A stretch of DNA of 64,000 nucleotides, taken from assembly GCF_002858745.1 (NCBI RefSeq), contig NZ_PJRO01000011.1, positions 124,001-188,000 of the forward strand, in the 5' to 3' direction. A program made the position numbers and the translations under genes. The notes below the pieces were generated by a model. The model had not been told where the DNA came from. It ran no database searches and saw nothing but the letters and a program-made list of their open reading frames with translations. Source of the DNA: Mesorhizobium loti (GTDB taxonomy: Bacteria > Pseudomonadota > Alphaproteobacteria > Rhizobiales > Rhizobiaceae). Positions 52,176-61,080 of this stretch are shown here, piece after piece (within the stretch, counting starts at the first letter, position 1; each line of letters opens with the position of its first letter).

Positions 52176-52310
52176 TTAGGCGGACAGCCGCTTGCGACCG
52201 CGGTTGCGGCGAGCAGCGACGACGCCGCGGCCACCCTTGGTGGCCATGCGAGCACGGAAGCCGTGCCGACGCTTGCGAACGAGCTTGGATGGTTGGTAGG
52301 TGCGCTTCAT
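52176..52310 (-). CDS. rpmH: 50S ribosomal protein L34
   Basis: A 44-residue, very basic ribosomal protein: MKRTYQPSKLVRKRRHGFRA followed by ARMATKGGRGVV-type sequence and ending in RKRLSA. This matches L34 throughout. It lies 34 bases upstream of rnpA on the same strand. Confidence 0.97.
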   Translation of the reverse strand: MKRTYQPSKLVRKRRHGFRARMATKGGRGVVAARRNRGRKRLSA

Positions 52311-52572
52311 TTGTTTTAATACCGCGGCGTGCGGCCCTTCTTGTGTCTGTCACTGTGTAACAGGAGCTTGTTGGCTGGGCCCTGTTTAGCGCGATCGAAA
52401 CCGCGCCGGGTTCTGGGGCCCGAGCGTGAGCGGGGCTTATAGGTAGAAGGATTTTGGAAGTCAATCCGACTCCGCGGCAAAGATTCGTGCGACATGGCCC
52501 ATCACGTCATATAGCTGGAAATTCCGTCACAATTGCCTAGTTTGCATGGGAAGGCATGGCGGTACCGGGTGT

Positions 52573-54072
52573 ATGAGCGTCGAACCTTCCACGATTGAGA
52601 GTACGGAAGCCGCGCGGCCGTTAGCCGGTGCCCTGGCTCGGGCCGTGCCGCTGGCGCGCGGCCTGTCTGCCAAGCTCATCCTGCTCACCATCGTCTTCGT
52701 GCTGCTTGCCGAAGTGCTGATCTTCCTGCCTTCGATCGCCGACTACAGGATGCGCTGGCTGCACGAGCGTCTCAATACGGCCGCGGCCGTGTCGGTCGTC
52801 CTCGTGGAAGGCGACCCCGGCGCACTGTCCCGCACGGCCCAGGACGATCTCTTGATGGCGCTCGGCGCAAAGGCGATCGCGATCCGGGACGGCGATGCCT
52901 CACGCCTGCTGGCGGTCGCGGCCATGCCGCCCAAGGTTGACGAGCATATCGACATCGCCAACACGGGCATGTTCGCGCAGCTTTCGGATGCGCTTGAAAC
53001 CTTGTTCTGGGGAGGAGATCGCACGCTGCGTATCTTTGGCCCGGTCGGCGAGCAGGGTCGTGAATTCGAGCTTATCATGCCGGACTATCGCCTGCGCGCG
53101 GCCATGCTGTCCTTTTCGCGCAACATTGCCCTCATCGGACTGCTGATTTCGGTGTTTTCCGCGATGCTCGTCTATGTCGCGGTCGACCGCATCATGATCC
53201 GTCCCGTGCGTGCCATGACGCGCTCGATGCTGTCCTTCTCCGAGGCACCGGACGATCCTGGCCGGATCGTCCGTCCGGCCGACCGCGATGACGAAATCGG
53301 CGTTGCCGAGCGCGAACTGGCGCAGATGCAGCTACGCTTGCAGAAGATGCTCGCCGAACAGCGGCATCTCGCCGACCTTGGTCTCGCCGTATCCAAGATC
53401 AACCACGACATGCGCAATGTGCTGGCGTCGGCGCAGCTCCTGTCGGACCGCCTGCTCCAGGTGAAGGATGCCAGCGTCCAGGCGTTTGCACCCAAACTGC
53501 TCAAGTCTCTGGATCGCGCCGTCTCCTACACGGAAGGCGTGTTGGCCTATGGACGTGCGCAGGAGGCGCCGCCAGCCCGCCGCATGCTGCGCCTGCGCCT
53601 GCTGGTCGACGAGGTGCATGGCCTGCTCGATATGGGCGACGGCATCGATTTCGAGAACGGCGTCGACGACGGCTTCGAGATCGACGCGGATTCCGAACAG
53701 CTGTTTCGCGTGTTGACCAACCTGTCGCGCAACGCCGTGCAGGCCATGGCTGCCGACACCGAGGGTGCGGTGGTGCGGCGCCTGGTCATATCGGCGGATC
53801 GGACCGGGGGGGTGAGCCAGATCCTGGTCACCGACACAGGGCCGGGCCTGCCGCCGAAGGCACGGGAGAATCTGTTCCTGGCCTTTCGGGGTTCGGCGCG
53901 CAGCGGCGGCACCGGCCTCGGCCTTGCCATCGCGCATGAGCTGGTCCGTGCCCATGGCGGCAAGCTCGAACTGTTGGAGAGCATCGGCGGCCGTACTGTA
54001 TTTTCGGTGAGTATCCCCGACCAGCCCGTCAGTCTCGACCGCGCTCGCCGCGGTCTCAGGCGCTCGGCCTGA
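52573..54072 (+). CDS. membrane sensor histidine kinase
   Basis: A 499-residue kinase. Two spans at about 32-55 and 182-204 flank a periplasmic sensor region. HAMP follows (about 205-260), then the phosphoacceptor helix with SKINHDMRNVLASAQLL, an N box NLSRNAVQAMA and G boxes DTGPGLPP and GGTGLGLAIAHEL, so catalysis is likely. ATG 52573 is preferred to ATG 52546, but neither has a strong ribosome site. No response regulator gene lies next to it, so it is an orphan in this window. The 235-base gap upstream also serves rpmH in the other direction. Confidence 0.88.
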   Translation: MSVEPSTIESTEAARPLAGALARAVPLARGLSAKLILLTIVFVLLAEVLIFLPSIADYRMRWLHERLNTAAAVSVVLVEGDPGALSRTAQDDLLMALGAKAIAIRDGDASRLLAVAAMPPKVDEHIDIANTGMFAQLSDALETLFWGGDRTLRIFGPVGEQGREFELIMPDYRLRAAMLSFSRNIALIGLLISVFSAMLVYVAVDRIMIRPVRAMTRSMLSFSEAPDDPGRIVRPADRDDEIGVAERELAQMQLRLQKMLAEQRHLADLGLAVSKINHDMRNVLASAQLLSDRLLQVKDASVQAFAPKLLKSLDRAVSYTEGVLAYGRAQEAPPARRMLRLRLLVDEVHGLLDMGDGIDFENGVDDGFEIDADSEQLFRVLTNLSRNAVQAMAADTEGAVVRRLVISADRTGGVSQILVTDTGPGLPPKARENLFLAFRGSARSGGTGLGLAIAHELVRAHGGKLELLESIGGRTVFSVSIPDQPVSLDRARRGLRRSA

Positions 54073-54218
54073 TGGAGCCTTCGGGTCGCCTTTCGCAACG
54101 ACGGCAAAACTTTTGCATTGATCGGCTTGCTTTTCGGAATTTGAGTCGTTAGGGAACACCTCGCATCGCGGCTGGCCCCGAAAGCTGGCCCCGATCGGTA
54201 TCAGGCAAAGCCTGTTGC

Positions 54219-54295
54219 GCGCCCGTAGCTCAGCTGGATAGAGCACCAGACTACGAATCTGGGGGTCAGGAGTTCGAATCTCTTCGGGCGCGCCA
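54219..54295 (+). tRNA. tRNA-Arg (anticodon ACG)
   Basis: GCGCCCG (54219-54225) pairs with CGGGCGC (54285-54291). The D-loop is AGCTCAGCTGGATAGAGC, the anticodon stem CCAGA/TCTGG holds the loop CTACGAA with anticodon ACG at 54253-54255, and the T-loop is GTTCGAATC. CCA is encoded at 54293-54295. Confidence 0.97.
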
Positions 54296-54319
54296 TCTTC
54301 TCAGTCACTTAGCACCGCT

Positions 54320-54350
54320 CCGCAGACCAATACGACGGATTAGTCTGCGG
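54320..54350. repeat. long hairpin just after tRNA-Arg
   Basis: CCGCAGACCAAT (54320-54331) and ATTAGTCTGCGG (54339-54350) pair with one mismatch around ACGACGG. No T run follows on either strand, so it is not a plain terminator. It marks the start of the accessory region. Confidence 0.5.
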
Positions 54351-54460
54351 AAAATCGAGAACACGGCCGGTCGCGCGGTTGGATATCTCCAACAGAAACA
54401 GGCAGCGGAGCGCTAGGACAGGGGATTGAGCCGCACTCCAAACACGAAGGTGTGACAATA

Positions 54461-56515
54461 CTAGGCTTTGCAAGTCCTCTTCACCCGCAGCCATGCCCCG
54501 ACAATTTTTCCGTCAATTTTTGCAGGATTCTCGATCTTGTCTCCGACCAGTCGAACGCAAGAGCCTCGCGGCAGCACCCCCACCGTTCCGGTGCCTGACG
54601 TTGCCCCTACGCGCATATTGACCGCCGAATTGGCGCGTAACTCGATACCTGCATTGAGTTCTGTTACCGCCGGATAGGGTGTTTTCGTCACGCCCTTCGG
54701 TGTCAGTTGGCCCGCGTCGGTGAGTTTTCCGTCCACGACCTCATAAAAGACGTAGACGCCGTGATTGTTGCTCGTCCGAATAATCAGGTCTCGCAAGGTC
54801 TTGTCATTGACGGCCTTGAACTCGTCTTCGATAATGGAATTTGATATCGACTCATTCGACGTCCAACCCAAGGGTTGCGCTGCCAGCGCTTCAAATATTG
54901 CGAGCTTGTACCGATAGCTTCCAGTCGGCAGTCCCCGTATCAATTCCGTCGTCAATCGATAGTCCGCCTCCTGAGCTTGGATGAGCTTGGTCAACTCACT
55001 GCGGGCATTCCTTCGAACAGAAGGCGTATCGTTCTCGGCCATTTTCAGGATTGCGTCCTTGGCCTGTTTATAGGGCACGGTCTCTGGTTCGATTCGCGCT
55101 ACGGTCTGCAACGTTTCCAGACTGACTTTCTTAATCTCGGCACTGGCAAGATCAAACACGGTGGCTCTATTGCCTTCCACAGGCACGAGCACGTCAGCGA
55201 CCAGCCGCCAGGTTGCAAAGCGGGGTCCCACGCGGATTGTGGCGCTGACCAGGCGCTTGTCGCGGCTTAACGAGGTGCGTGAGATGATGGTGTAATCGAC
55301 TTTTGCCGTGCAATTTCCACCGCAACTGAGCCTGGGGTTCGAGAATGTCGCCTGCGCTGGCAGATTGATCGGCATTGGCAAAGTAATCTCAATATCCTCC
55401 GTAGCGGAGGGATCGCGAGACTCTTCGTTGCCACCCACATTCAAGGCGCGCTCAGCCTGATAGGCTTCGGCAATCGTGGTGTTGTCTGCTCCCTCGGTAC
55501 CGAGCATCAAGGCGCGCAGCGTCACCGAGTCCGGTGCGTGCTCTGCCGCAGGTCTGTCCACGACCTTCGTTGAATTTGGTCGGAAAACAATATCACCCCG
55601 GCTCAACTCGCTGGATTGCGACCGTCCGGAGGTCGGTGTCTGTTTACGGTTTTCCTGCGGTACTGCTCCTTTCAGATAGGCAATGAGTTCGCTTCCTGTC
55701 AGGAACCCATCCAAATTCGAATCCGCGCCCGGACGTCGCCCCAGCAAGGCCTGATTGAACACCTGCAAAAACTTGCTCTGAGCGGGCACCTCTTGGGCGT
55801 CCGTACCTGCCGCAATGAACTCCCTCACCGGCAGTCTAGCCTCTTCGCTGAATACGTAGTTCGCAGCTAGGGCCTTGGTGTAGGCGCCAGATTCCCCTTT
55901 TGTGTTGAAAATCGAACCCGAAAAACAGCTGTCAAAGACAAACAGCGCATGTCTGACTTCCAAGGCATCGGCCCATTCTAGGAATTCGCTGAGCCGAATC
56001 GCTTTTTCGGCCACTAGGGTGCTGGTAGGGTCGTTGGGGATCTTCGGCATATCGATAGGCAGGAAGTAGCCGGTTCGCCGCAATATTTCATAGTTGCTGT
56101 CTGTCGGAACTTGCACCTGGCGCGTCACGCCGTGCCCGCTCAGATAGAACACGAGCCTTGCGTCTCGTGAATAGCCGTACTGAGCCACGAACTCTTCTAT
56201 GGCTGAACGGATGCCCGCCGCATCGAGGTCCAAGTAACGGGTTACAACAAAGCCTTGCTCTTCCAACGTCGTCGTCAACTGCTCCATTTCCTGCTTGACC
56301 TCAGGAAGAGGACGCAACTCGGTGTATTTAGATTGGCCAATGAGCAAAGCGTAGCTTCCATAGTAGAGCTGCTCCTCACGACCGTCGTCATCCGCCACGA
56401 AAGCCGGATCGATCTTTGTCGCGTCTGTGACGTATTTTTCAGCCGCAAAACTGCCTGTCGCTGTCACCAGCAACATTGCCAGCGTTGGCAGATAACGCTG
56501 CAGAAGAGCGCGCAT
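54461..56515 (-). CDS. exported caspase-fold protein with EF-hand-like loop and SH3-like tail
   Basis: A 684-residue protein. A signal peptide covers about residues 1-24 and ends in FAA. A caspase (peptidase C14) domain covers about 50-260: the catalytic dyad is His128 in YLSGHGV and Cys197 in FDSCFSG, and the surrounding YALLIGQSKYTELRPL start is typical of metacaspase-like p20 domains. Residues 265-276 (DSNLDGFLTGSE) match the 12-residue EF-hand loop D-x-N-x-D-G-x(5)-E. Residues about 345-575 are unlike anything I know. Residues about 630-680 (NMRVGATSGTGTVGVLPRGSCVRLVGD, pieces) look like a bacterial SH3 domain. It lies 3 bases after the hydrolase-like gene, so they form one operon. Confidence 0.85.
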   Translation of the reverse strand: MRALLQRYLPTLAMLLVTATGSFAAEKYVTDATKIDPAFVADDDGREEQLYYGSYALLIGQSKYTELRPLPEVKQEMEQLTTTLEEQGFVVTRYLDLDAAGIRSAIEEFVAQYGYSRDARLVFYLSGHGVTRQVQVPTDSNYEILRRTGYFLPIDMPKIPNDPTSTLVAEKAIRLSEFLEWADALEVRHALFVFDSCFSGSIFNTKGESGAYTKALAANYVFSEEARLPVREFIAAGTDAQEVPAQSKFLQVFNQALLGRRPGADSNLDGFLTGSELIAYLKGAVPQENRKQTPTSGRSQSSELSRGDIVFRPNSTKVVDRPAAEHAPDSVTLRALMLGTEGADNTTIAEAYQAERALNVGGNEESRDPSATEDIEITLPMPINLPAQATFSNPRLSCGGNCTAKVDYTIISRTSLSRDKRLVSATIRVGPRFATWRLVADVLVPVEGNRATVFDLASAEIKKVSLETLQTVARIEPETVPYKQAKDAILKMAENDTPSVRRNARSELTKLIQAQEADYRLTTELIRGLPTGSYRYKLAIFEALAAQPLGWTSNESISNSIIEDEFKAVNDKTLRDLIIRTSNNHGVYVFYEVVDGKLTDAGQLTPKGVTKTPYPAVTELNAGIELRANSAVNMRVGATSGTGTVGVLPRGSCVRLVGDKIENPAKIDGKIVGAWLRVKRTCKA

Positions 56516-56518
56516 CGG

Positions 56519-57493
56519 CTATTCGTTTGCTCCTTCGACAGCAAACTTCTCGTTCAATTGCATCGTGTCGACGTCGTCGAGCCTGGCCACAAATTTGGCA
56601 AAGGAGATGTTATCATCAAATGGCAACGCTCCTGGAGCTTTCGATCTCACCTGCTGGTAGAGCCCGTCGCGTATTTTCTTGAAGTTCTCGTCGCGTTTCG
56701 CCTTGTCCCATTTCGCCGGAGCTAACATGTAGCCCATGTTGAGCATTTTAGAGCTGCGTGAATTTAGGATCCAGCAATCAACCTTCTTGCCGGCTCCAAG
56801 GTCGGGGCAATATCCCGACTGATTGGGTAAGGTGTTGAGAAAAGCGTACCGATAGGCGAAACCAGCATCTCCATTGGTCCCCGACCCTTGAGCAGACCAA
56901 TATTTAAATCCCACGGCTGCCTTACTGTAAGATGTCAGTTCTCTTCCGTCCTTATCCAAGTAAGCTATGAACACTACGGCATGGCCACTTGGGGGTTTCC
57001 CCGGTCTATTGCGATTGATGTTCAGGAATGAGCCGGGCGCAAGTTCTTCGAATTTGACGCGCTTTCCTATTCCGAAAGTCACCAACGCATCCGCCGTACC
57101 ATATGATGCCAAATGGGAATCGACCCATAAATGTGACCTCAAATCAGTAGGGCGCATTCTGTTGAACGTTGCCACAGGCAAATATTCCATGACGGTCTTG
57201 TCGCCGGTCTCCTCCACGTAAAACTTCAGTGCATAAGAAATGACTTCAGCGACCGCCGCCACGCACATCGTCTTCGGTGGATTGTTCGACTTCACGGTTC
57301 CATCTCCGTACTGGAACTCGTGCGTATAGGCGCTGCTGATGTTGTATCCCTTGCTCGGATACTTCGCGTACAAATGATCGACCGCCTTTAGGATGTACGT
57401 ATTAAACCCGTCACCAGGAAGAGTTTGGGATGATGCTGGCAGCGAAAACATAAAGCCGACCAATGCGGCTATCAGGAACGAATCCTGTTTCAT
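56519..57493 (-). CDS. exported protein with candidate Cys-His hydrolase fold
   Basis: A 324-residue protein with a signal peptide of about 22 residues (AALVGFMFSLPASSQ). The sequence has PPKTMCVAAVAEVISYAL with Cys77 at the start of a helix, SGHAVVFIAYLDKDG with His171 in a strand, and YWSAQGS near 199. This order, Cys-helix then His-strand then a polar residue, recalls NlpC/P60, CHAP and papain-like hydrolases, but no named family is recognised. It is the first gene of a two-gene operon with the exported caspase-fold protein. The DNA here is visibly richer in A and T than in the core genes, which fits transfer. Confidence 0.6.
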   Translation of the reverse strand: MKQDSFLIAALVGFMFSLPASSQTLPGDGFNTYILKAVDHLYAKYPSKGYNISSAYTHEFQYGDGTVKSNNPPKTMCVAAVAEVISYALKFYVEETGDKTVMEYLPVATFNRMRPTDLRSHLWVDSHLASYGTADALVTFGIGKRVKFEELAPGSFLNINRNRPGKPPSGHAVVFIAYLDKDGRELTSYSKAAVGFKYWSAQGSGTNGDAGFAYRYAFLNTLPNQSGYCPDLGAGKKVDCWILNSRSSKMLNMGYMLAPAKWDKAKRDENFKKIRDGLYQQVRSKAPGALPFDDNISFAKFVARLDDVDTMQLNEKFAVEGANE

Positions 57494-57858
57494 TCTTGTC
57501 CCCCCGGCAAGAAATATCTGGATGAGAATGCAGTTTTTCCTACAACGATCTATCTGTCAATGATTTCATGTTTTCGCAAAGTAATACCTCTATGGAAGAA
57601 ATAGAATATCTTTGCGTCATGATGGCTCGGAGACAGTAATTAGCAGGAAGTGAATCGGACGCTAAGCGTGACGCCGATAGCCTGCCAAGACACTAAATCG
57701 ATCCAGCTTAGTTACAAGATCATTACTCTGGCACTGGCCAAGCGGGTACGTTGCTGCGCCATGCGCCGGACTATCGACGACCAATGTGCTGCGCTTGGCG
57801 ACGCCGAAGGCGTCGTCGTCGCCACCGCTGGTGAAGTCTGATGGAATCCACCATTTGC
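57494..57858. other. intergenic region upstream of the exported hydrolase/caspase operon
   Basis: 365 bases without a convincing gene. The first 150 bases are AT-rich and probably hold the promoter of the leftward operon. The rest shows only short open frames without ribosome sites. Confidence 0.5.
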
Positions 57859-58830
57859 TCAGCTCACCCGCAACGCGAGCTTGCCGACGTAGTGGGTGGC
57901 AAGCGCCCGGTGCGCATCAACAACCTGGTCGAATGGGAATGTACCGGCCACATGGATATGGAACGGGCCAGACTCGATCAGGCGGTTGAGCTTGTCGGTG
58001 GCGTCCTCGCCGCGGGCGCCGTTGTAGCGGATGAGCTTCACGCCGGGCCTGACATGTGGATCGGGCGTCACTCCGTAGGGGCAGGCGACCCGACCGCCAT
58101 CGCGCATGGACGACAACGCATGTTCGGCGGCCTTACCGCCGGCGGTGACAAGGGCAGCGTTCAGGCCGCCAGGGGCGAATTCACGAGCGGCCGCTGCCAC
58201 GTCGTCCTTGCGCCCATTGACGACGGCGTCGGCACCAAGCCGATACGATAGCGCCATGCCGTCATCGCCCGAAGCCACCGCGAACACGCGGGCACCCATC
58301 CGTTTTGCGAGTTGGATGGCCATGTGCCCGATGCCACCGCTGGCACCGAAGATCATGATTGCATCGCCCTGCTTTAGACCGACCTCTTCCAGGCCGCTGA
58401 GGGCGGTCAACGCATCCCAGCCCATGACGCCCGCCTGTTCGATCGTAAGCTTGGCGGGGATGAGCGCCACGTTGCTCGCATCCGTTGCTGCGTACGTGGC
58501 ATAGGTCCCACCCTTGGGAAGCGGCATGGAGGCAGCGTACACCCGGTCTCCTTCCTTGAAACGGCTAACCTGGCCGCCAACCGCTGCAATTGTGCCTGAG
58601 CAGTCCCAGCCGAGCACGTAAGGGAATGTCGACGGCATTCCAAACGCTCCGTCGTAGTGGCCCTCGCGCTCAACCGCGTCCCACGAGGCCACGCCCGCCA
58701 CTTCAACTCGGATCAGCACATCATTAGCCCCGACCTCGGGTACGGACACGGTCCGCACGGTAATCAGTCCGGCTCCACCGAACCGGTCGATGGCGGCGGC
58801 CTGCATTGTATCCGGTTTTGCATTCGTCAT
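57859..58830 (-). CDS. zinc-independent alcohol dehydrogenase / NADPH:quinone reductase family protein
   Basis: A 323-residue medium-chain dehydrogenase. The N-terminal GroES-like part (MQAAAIDRFGG, then VLIRVEVAGVASWDAVEREG) lacks the Cys and His zinc ligands, and the nucleotide-binding loop IFGASGGIGHMAIQLAKRMGA near residue 150 is typical for NADPH (pieces). This is the quinone oxidoreductase-like group; the substrate is unknown. AGGAGA lies before the ATG at 58830; the longer frame starts in Arg-rich sequence. It is divergent from the DHFR-like gene across 630 bases. Confidence 0.88.
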   Translation of the reverse strand: MTNAKPDTMQAAAIDRFGGAGLITVRTVSVPEVGANDVLIRVEVAGVASWDAVEREGHYDGAFGMPSTFPYVLGWDCSGTIAAVGGQVSRFKEGDRVYAASMPLPKGGTYATYAATDASNVALIPAKLTIEQAGVMGWDALTALSGLEEVGLKQGDAIMIFGASGGIGHMAIQLAKRMGARVFAVASGDDGMALSYRLGADAVVNGRKDDVAAAAREFAPGGLNAALVTAGGKAAEHALSSMRDGGRVACPYGVTPDPHVRPGVKLIRYNGARGEDATDKLNRLIESGPFHIHVAGTFPFDQVVDAHRALATHYVGKLALRVS

Positions 58831-59460
58831 TCTTCTTCTCCTGAAAATCCCATTGATCATGAGACGGCCGCTGCGCCGGCGAAGCAGGAGGTCGCCTTTC
58901 GCGGTCGTTCCATGATTGGTTGATGATGAAGGCTGGGGTTGCCTCAACTCATTTATTGCTACGACACCCGGCCCCTTGGACACGGATTGCAGGCTTCATT
59001 CCGACACCCACATTTTGATCGGCGCTGCGCCCGAACCCGCTTGTCGTTCGCGAAAGCTATGATTGGAGAAACGCGACGCCAATACGCACGAAAACGTTAG
59101 TGGTTACCTGCCGGTAAGGGGGAACAAACTCGGTGCGGCATCCGCGGGATTGGTTGGCTACGGCAGTCAATCCCAGCGATCAGTGAAAAGATGTCGACAC
59201 AGCGGCAATGGGAACGTGAAGCGGGCGGGCTTGTGAGGCGAAACTCCGCCCTGCGCGGTCATCTTCAACCGGATCGTCGCGCGAACTCCTTCGACCGGCT
59301 TTCTCCTGGTGCGTCAGGCGGTCGGCCAGAATGTGCTTGGGATCGACCTCGTGGCATCTGTGTTCGCCCAGTGAAACTGATTGCATATTGAAATCAGTCG
59401 CGCAATAAGATACTGATTGCGAAACGCAATCAGTATCGGAAAGCCAAGGAGGAGCTTCGC
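58831..59460. other. long divergent intergenic region
   Basis: 630 bases between the dehydrogenase and the DHFR-like gene. Short open frames at 59180-59391 on both strands do not resemble known proteins and have no ribosome site. The right end holds the two palindromes described at 59376-59436. Confidence 0.5.
59376..59436. promoter_or_regulatory. two operator-like palindromes before the DHFR-like gene
   Basis: The downstream one is perfect: ATACTGATTGCG (59410-59421) and CGCAATCAGTAT (59425-59436) around AAA. The upstream one is partial: ACTGATT (59376-59382) and AATCAGT (59392-59398). Both share the half site ACTGATTGC. They end 24 bases before the start codon, where a repressor would block transcription. 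Confidence 0.65.
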
Positions 59461-60018
59461 ATGGCCAAGATCGTCACCGGAATGGCGATGTCGCTGGACG
59501 GATTCATGCAGGATGCTAACGGAAGTTCGGCCGCGCTTTCCACCGGCGAAGACGACTTTCGCAACACCGAACGCGGCAAGGCATGCATTGCCGCGACCGG
59601 CGCGGTCATGATGGGCCGAAAGACGTTTGAAATGGCGGACGACCCGGATCTCTATGCCGGCAACTATGAATTTCAGGTGCCGATCTTTGTGCTTACGCGC
59701 AACCCACCGGCCAAACATCCAAGGGAGGGCTCCGGGCTGACTTTCACCTTCGTCCAGGATGGACTTGATAGCGCGATTGCCCAAGCCAAGGCTGCAGCAG
59801 GCAGCAAGCAGGTAACCGTGGTTGGCGGACCATCTCTTATCCAGGCATTGCTGCAAAAAGGCGCGGTCGACGAATTGGAGATCGATCTCGCACCGGTCTT
59901 GCTGGGCGGTGGGCGCCGGCTCTTCGACAATGTCGACAAAGAAATCGCGTTTGAGACAACGAGCATGGACCCCTTGCCGCTGGGCGGCATCGCGCTGCGG
60001 TTCTCGGCCAAGCGGTGA
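59461..60018 (+). CDS. dihydrofolate reductase family (RibD C-terminal) protein
   Basis: A 185-residue reductase-like protein. MAMSLDGFMQDANG at the start, AVMMGRKTFEMAD near residue 55, VTVVGGPSLIQALLQKGAVDELEIDLAPVLLGGGRRLF (pieces) near 120 and the C-terminal LPLGGIALRF are typical of the RibD_C/DHFR-like proteins that bind NADPH. The group is broad and most members have no proven substrate. AAGGAGGAG precedes the ATG. It is preceded by a pair of palindromes that suggest tight repression. Confidence 0.87.
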   Translation: MAKIVTGMAMSLDGFMQDANGSSAALSTGEDDFRNTERGKACIAATGAVMMGRKTFEMADDPDLYAGNYEFQVPIFVLTRNPPAKHPREGSGLTFTFVQDGLDSAIAQAKAAAGSKQVTVVGGPSLIQALLQKGAVDELEIDLAPVLLGGGRRLFDNVDKEIAFETTSMDPLPLGGIALRFSAKR

Positions 60019-60069
60019 TGCCCTCAAATCAGCGCCGACACGCCCCGGATCACGCTATCCTCGACGCCC

Positions 60070-60948
60070 TCAGCCCCCGGCGATCCGCTTTCGCCGGATC
60101 AGCTCCAAGACACCTGAAATGTCTTCGTCTCCGAATCCGGCACCGTCCCGCTTGCGGAACAAGCCCAGCATGGGGTCGAGCAGATCGGTCGCGACGCCTT
60201 GCTCGCGTGTGGCGGTGAGGATGTTGTCCAGCGAGGCGGTCTGCATGCCGAGGTTCGACACCACATTCAAGTCGTGACGGCCACTGTCGATCTTCTCGGC
60301 ATATCCAGGCAGTTCACCCATCATTGCCGTCATCCACGGGCCAAGCAGCTTGAGAAATGCGCCCGCGCGGATGCCTTCGGAATCCACCAGCGCGCTGGCG
60401 TGGAAGAAGCCGGCGAAAAGACCATACATGCCGCTGAGAAGCGCAAGGTCATGCAGGGATGCCAGCCCCGCGTCCGCACCCAGATAGTCGGCGGCGCCAA
60501 GGTCCCGGAGCGCGTCGGCATGCGCATCGAAGGCTGCTTTCGATCCGCTGTACAGGATCAGCGCGTGCTCGCCTCCGATCATCGGCGGTGTCGCCATGAT
60601 GCCGCCGTCGAGATAGGCAGCACCCAGTGCGGCGACCCGCTCGGCCGCCGCGCGCGCCTGAACCGGCGTGCCGTTGGTGAGATTGACCAGCACGCGCCCT
60701 GAGAGCGCCGAAGCGGTATCGTCGATCACCGCTCCCGACGCGGCGTAATCCAGCACGCACATCACGACGATGTTGCTGGCAGTGACGGCATCAGCGGCGG
60801 ACGTCGCCTCGCGTGCGCCTTTGGTCGTCAGTGCGCCGGCTTTGCCGGGTGTGCGGTTCCAGACCGTGACCGTGTGGCCCTGTTGATGAAAACGGGCGGC
60901 GAGTGCCTGTCCCATGGCTCCAAGGCCGAGGATCGAGATGTTGGCCAT
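60070..60948 (-). CDS. NAD(P)-dependent oxidoreductase, imine-reductase / 6-phosphogluconate-dehydrogenase-like
   Basis: A 292-residue beta-hydroxyacid-dehydrogenase-like enzyme. ISILGLGAMGQALAARF is the nucleotide loop, WNRTPGKA with Arg favours NADPH, VNLTNGTPVQA and LDGGIMATPPMIGG follow as in imine reductases, and the C-terminal helical domain starts near 165. The catalytic residue of imine reductases varies, so the exact activity is open. It is divergent from a LysR regulator across 132 bases, which probably controls it. Confidence 0.85.
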   Translation of the reverse strand: MANISILGLGAMGQALAARFHQQGHTVTVWNRTPGKAGALTTKGAREATSAADAVTASNIVVMCVLDYAASGAVIDDTASALSGRVLVNLTNGTPVQARAAAERVAALGAAYLDGGIMATPPMIGGEHALILYSGSKAAFDAHADALRDLGAADYLGADAGLASLHDLALLSGMYGLFAGFFHASALVDSEGIRAGAFLKLLGPWMTAMMGELPGYAEKIDSGRHDLNVVSNLGMQTASLDNILTATREQGVATDLLDPMLGLFRKRDGAGFGDEDISGVLELIRRKRIAGG

Positions 60949-61040
60949 GTGCGTCCTTCCATATTTGCTGTCTCTGCCTGCTCACTGTGGCGACGGCAAA
61001 GAGATGCAAACTTGGACGCAGGAGTGGTAGTGGGCTATCT

Positions 61041-61057
61041 GTGGACCTATCGTCCAC
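61041..61057. promoter_or_regulatory. inverted repeat in the LysR divergent region
   Basis: GTGGAC (61041-61046) and GTCCAC (61052-61057) around five bases, 24 bases before the LysR start. It is a fair candidate for the LysR-type binding site. Confidence 0.5.
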
Positions 61058-61080
61058 ATATCGGAACGACTGGGCCACAG

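Noticed and set aside
52141..52545. Possible replication origin near rpmH
   Set aside because: rpmH lies near dnaA and oriC in many bacteria, but no dnaA gene or cluster of DnaA boxes was seen here, and in rhizobia the two are usually apart.
59180..59391. Small open frames on both strands in the gap before the DHFR-like gene
   Set aside because: Neither has a ribosome site, a known motif or a sensible composition.
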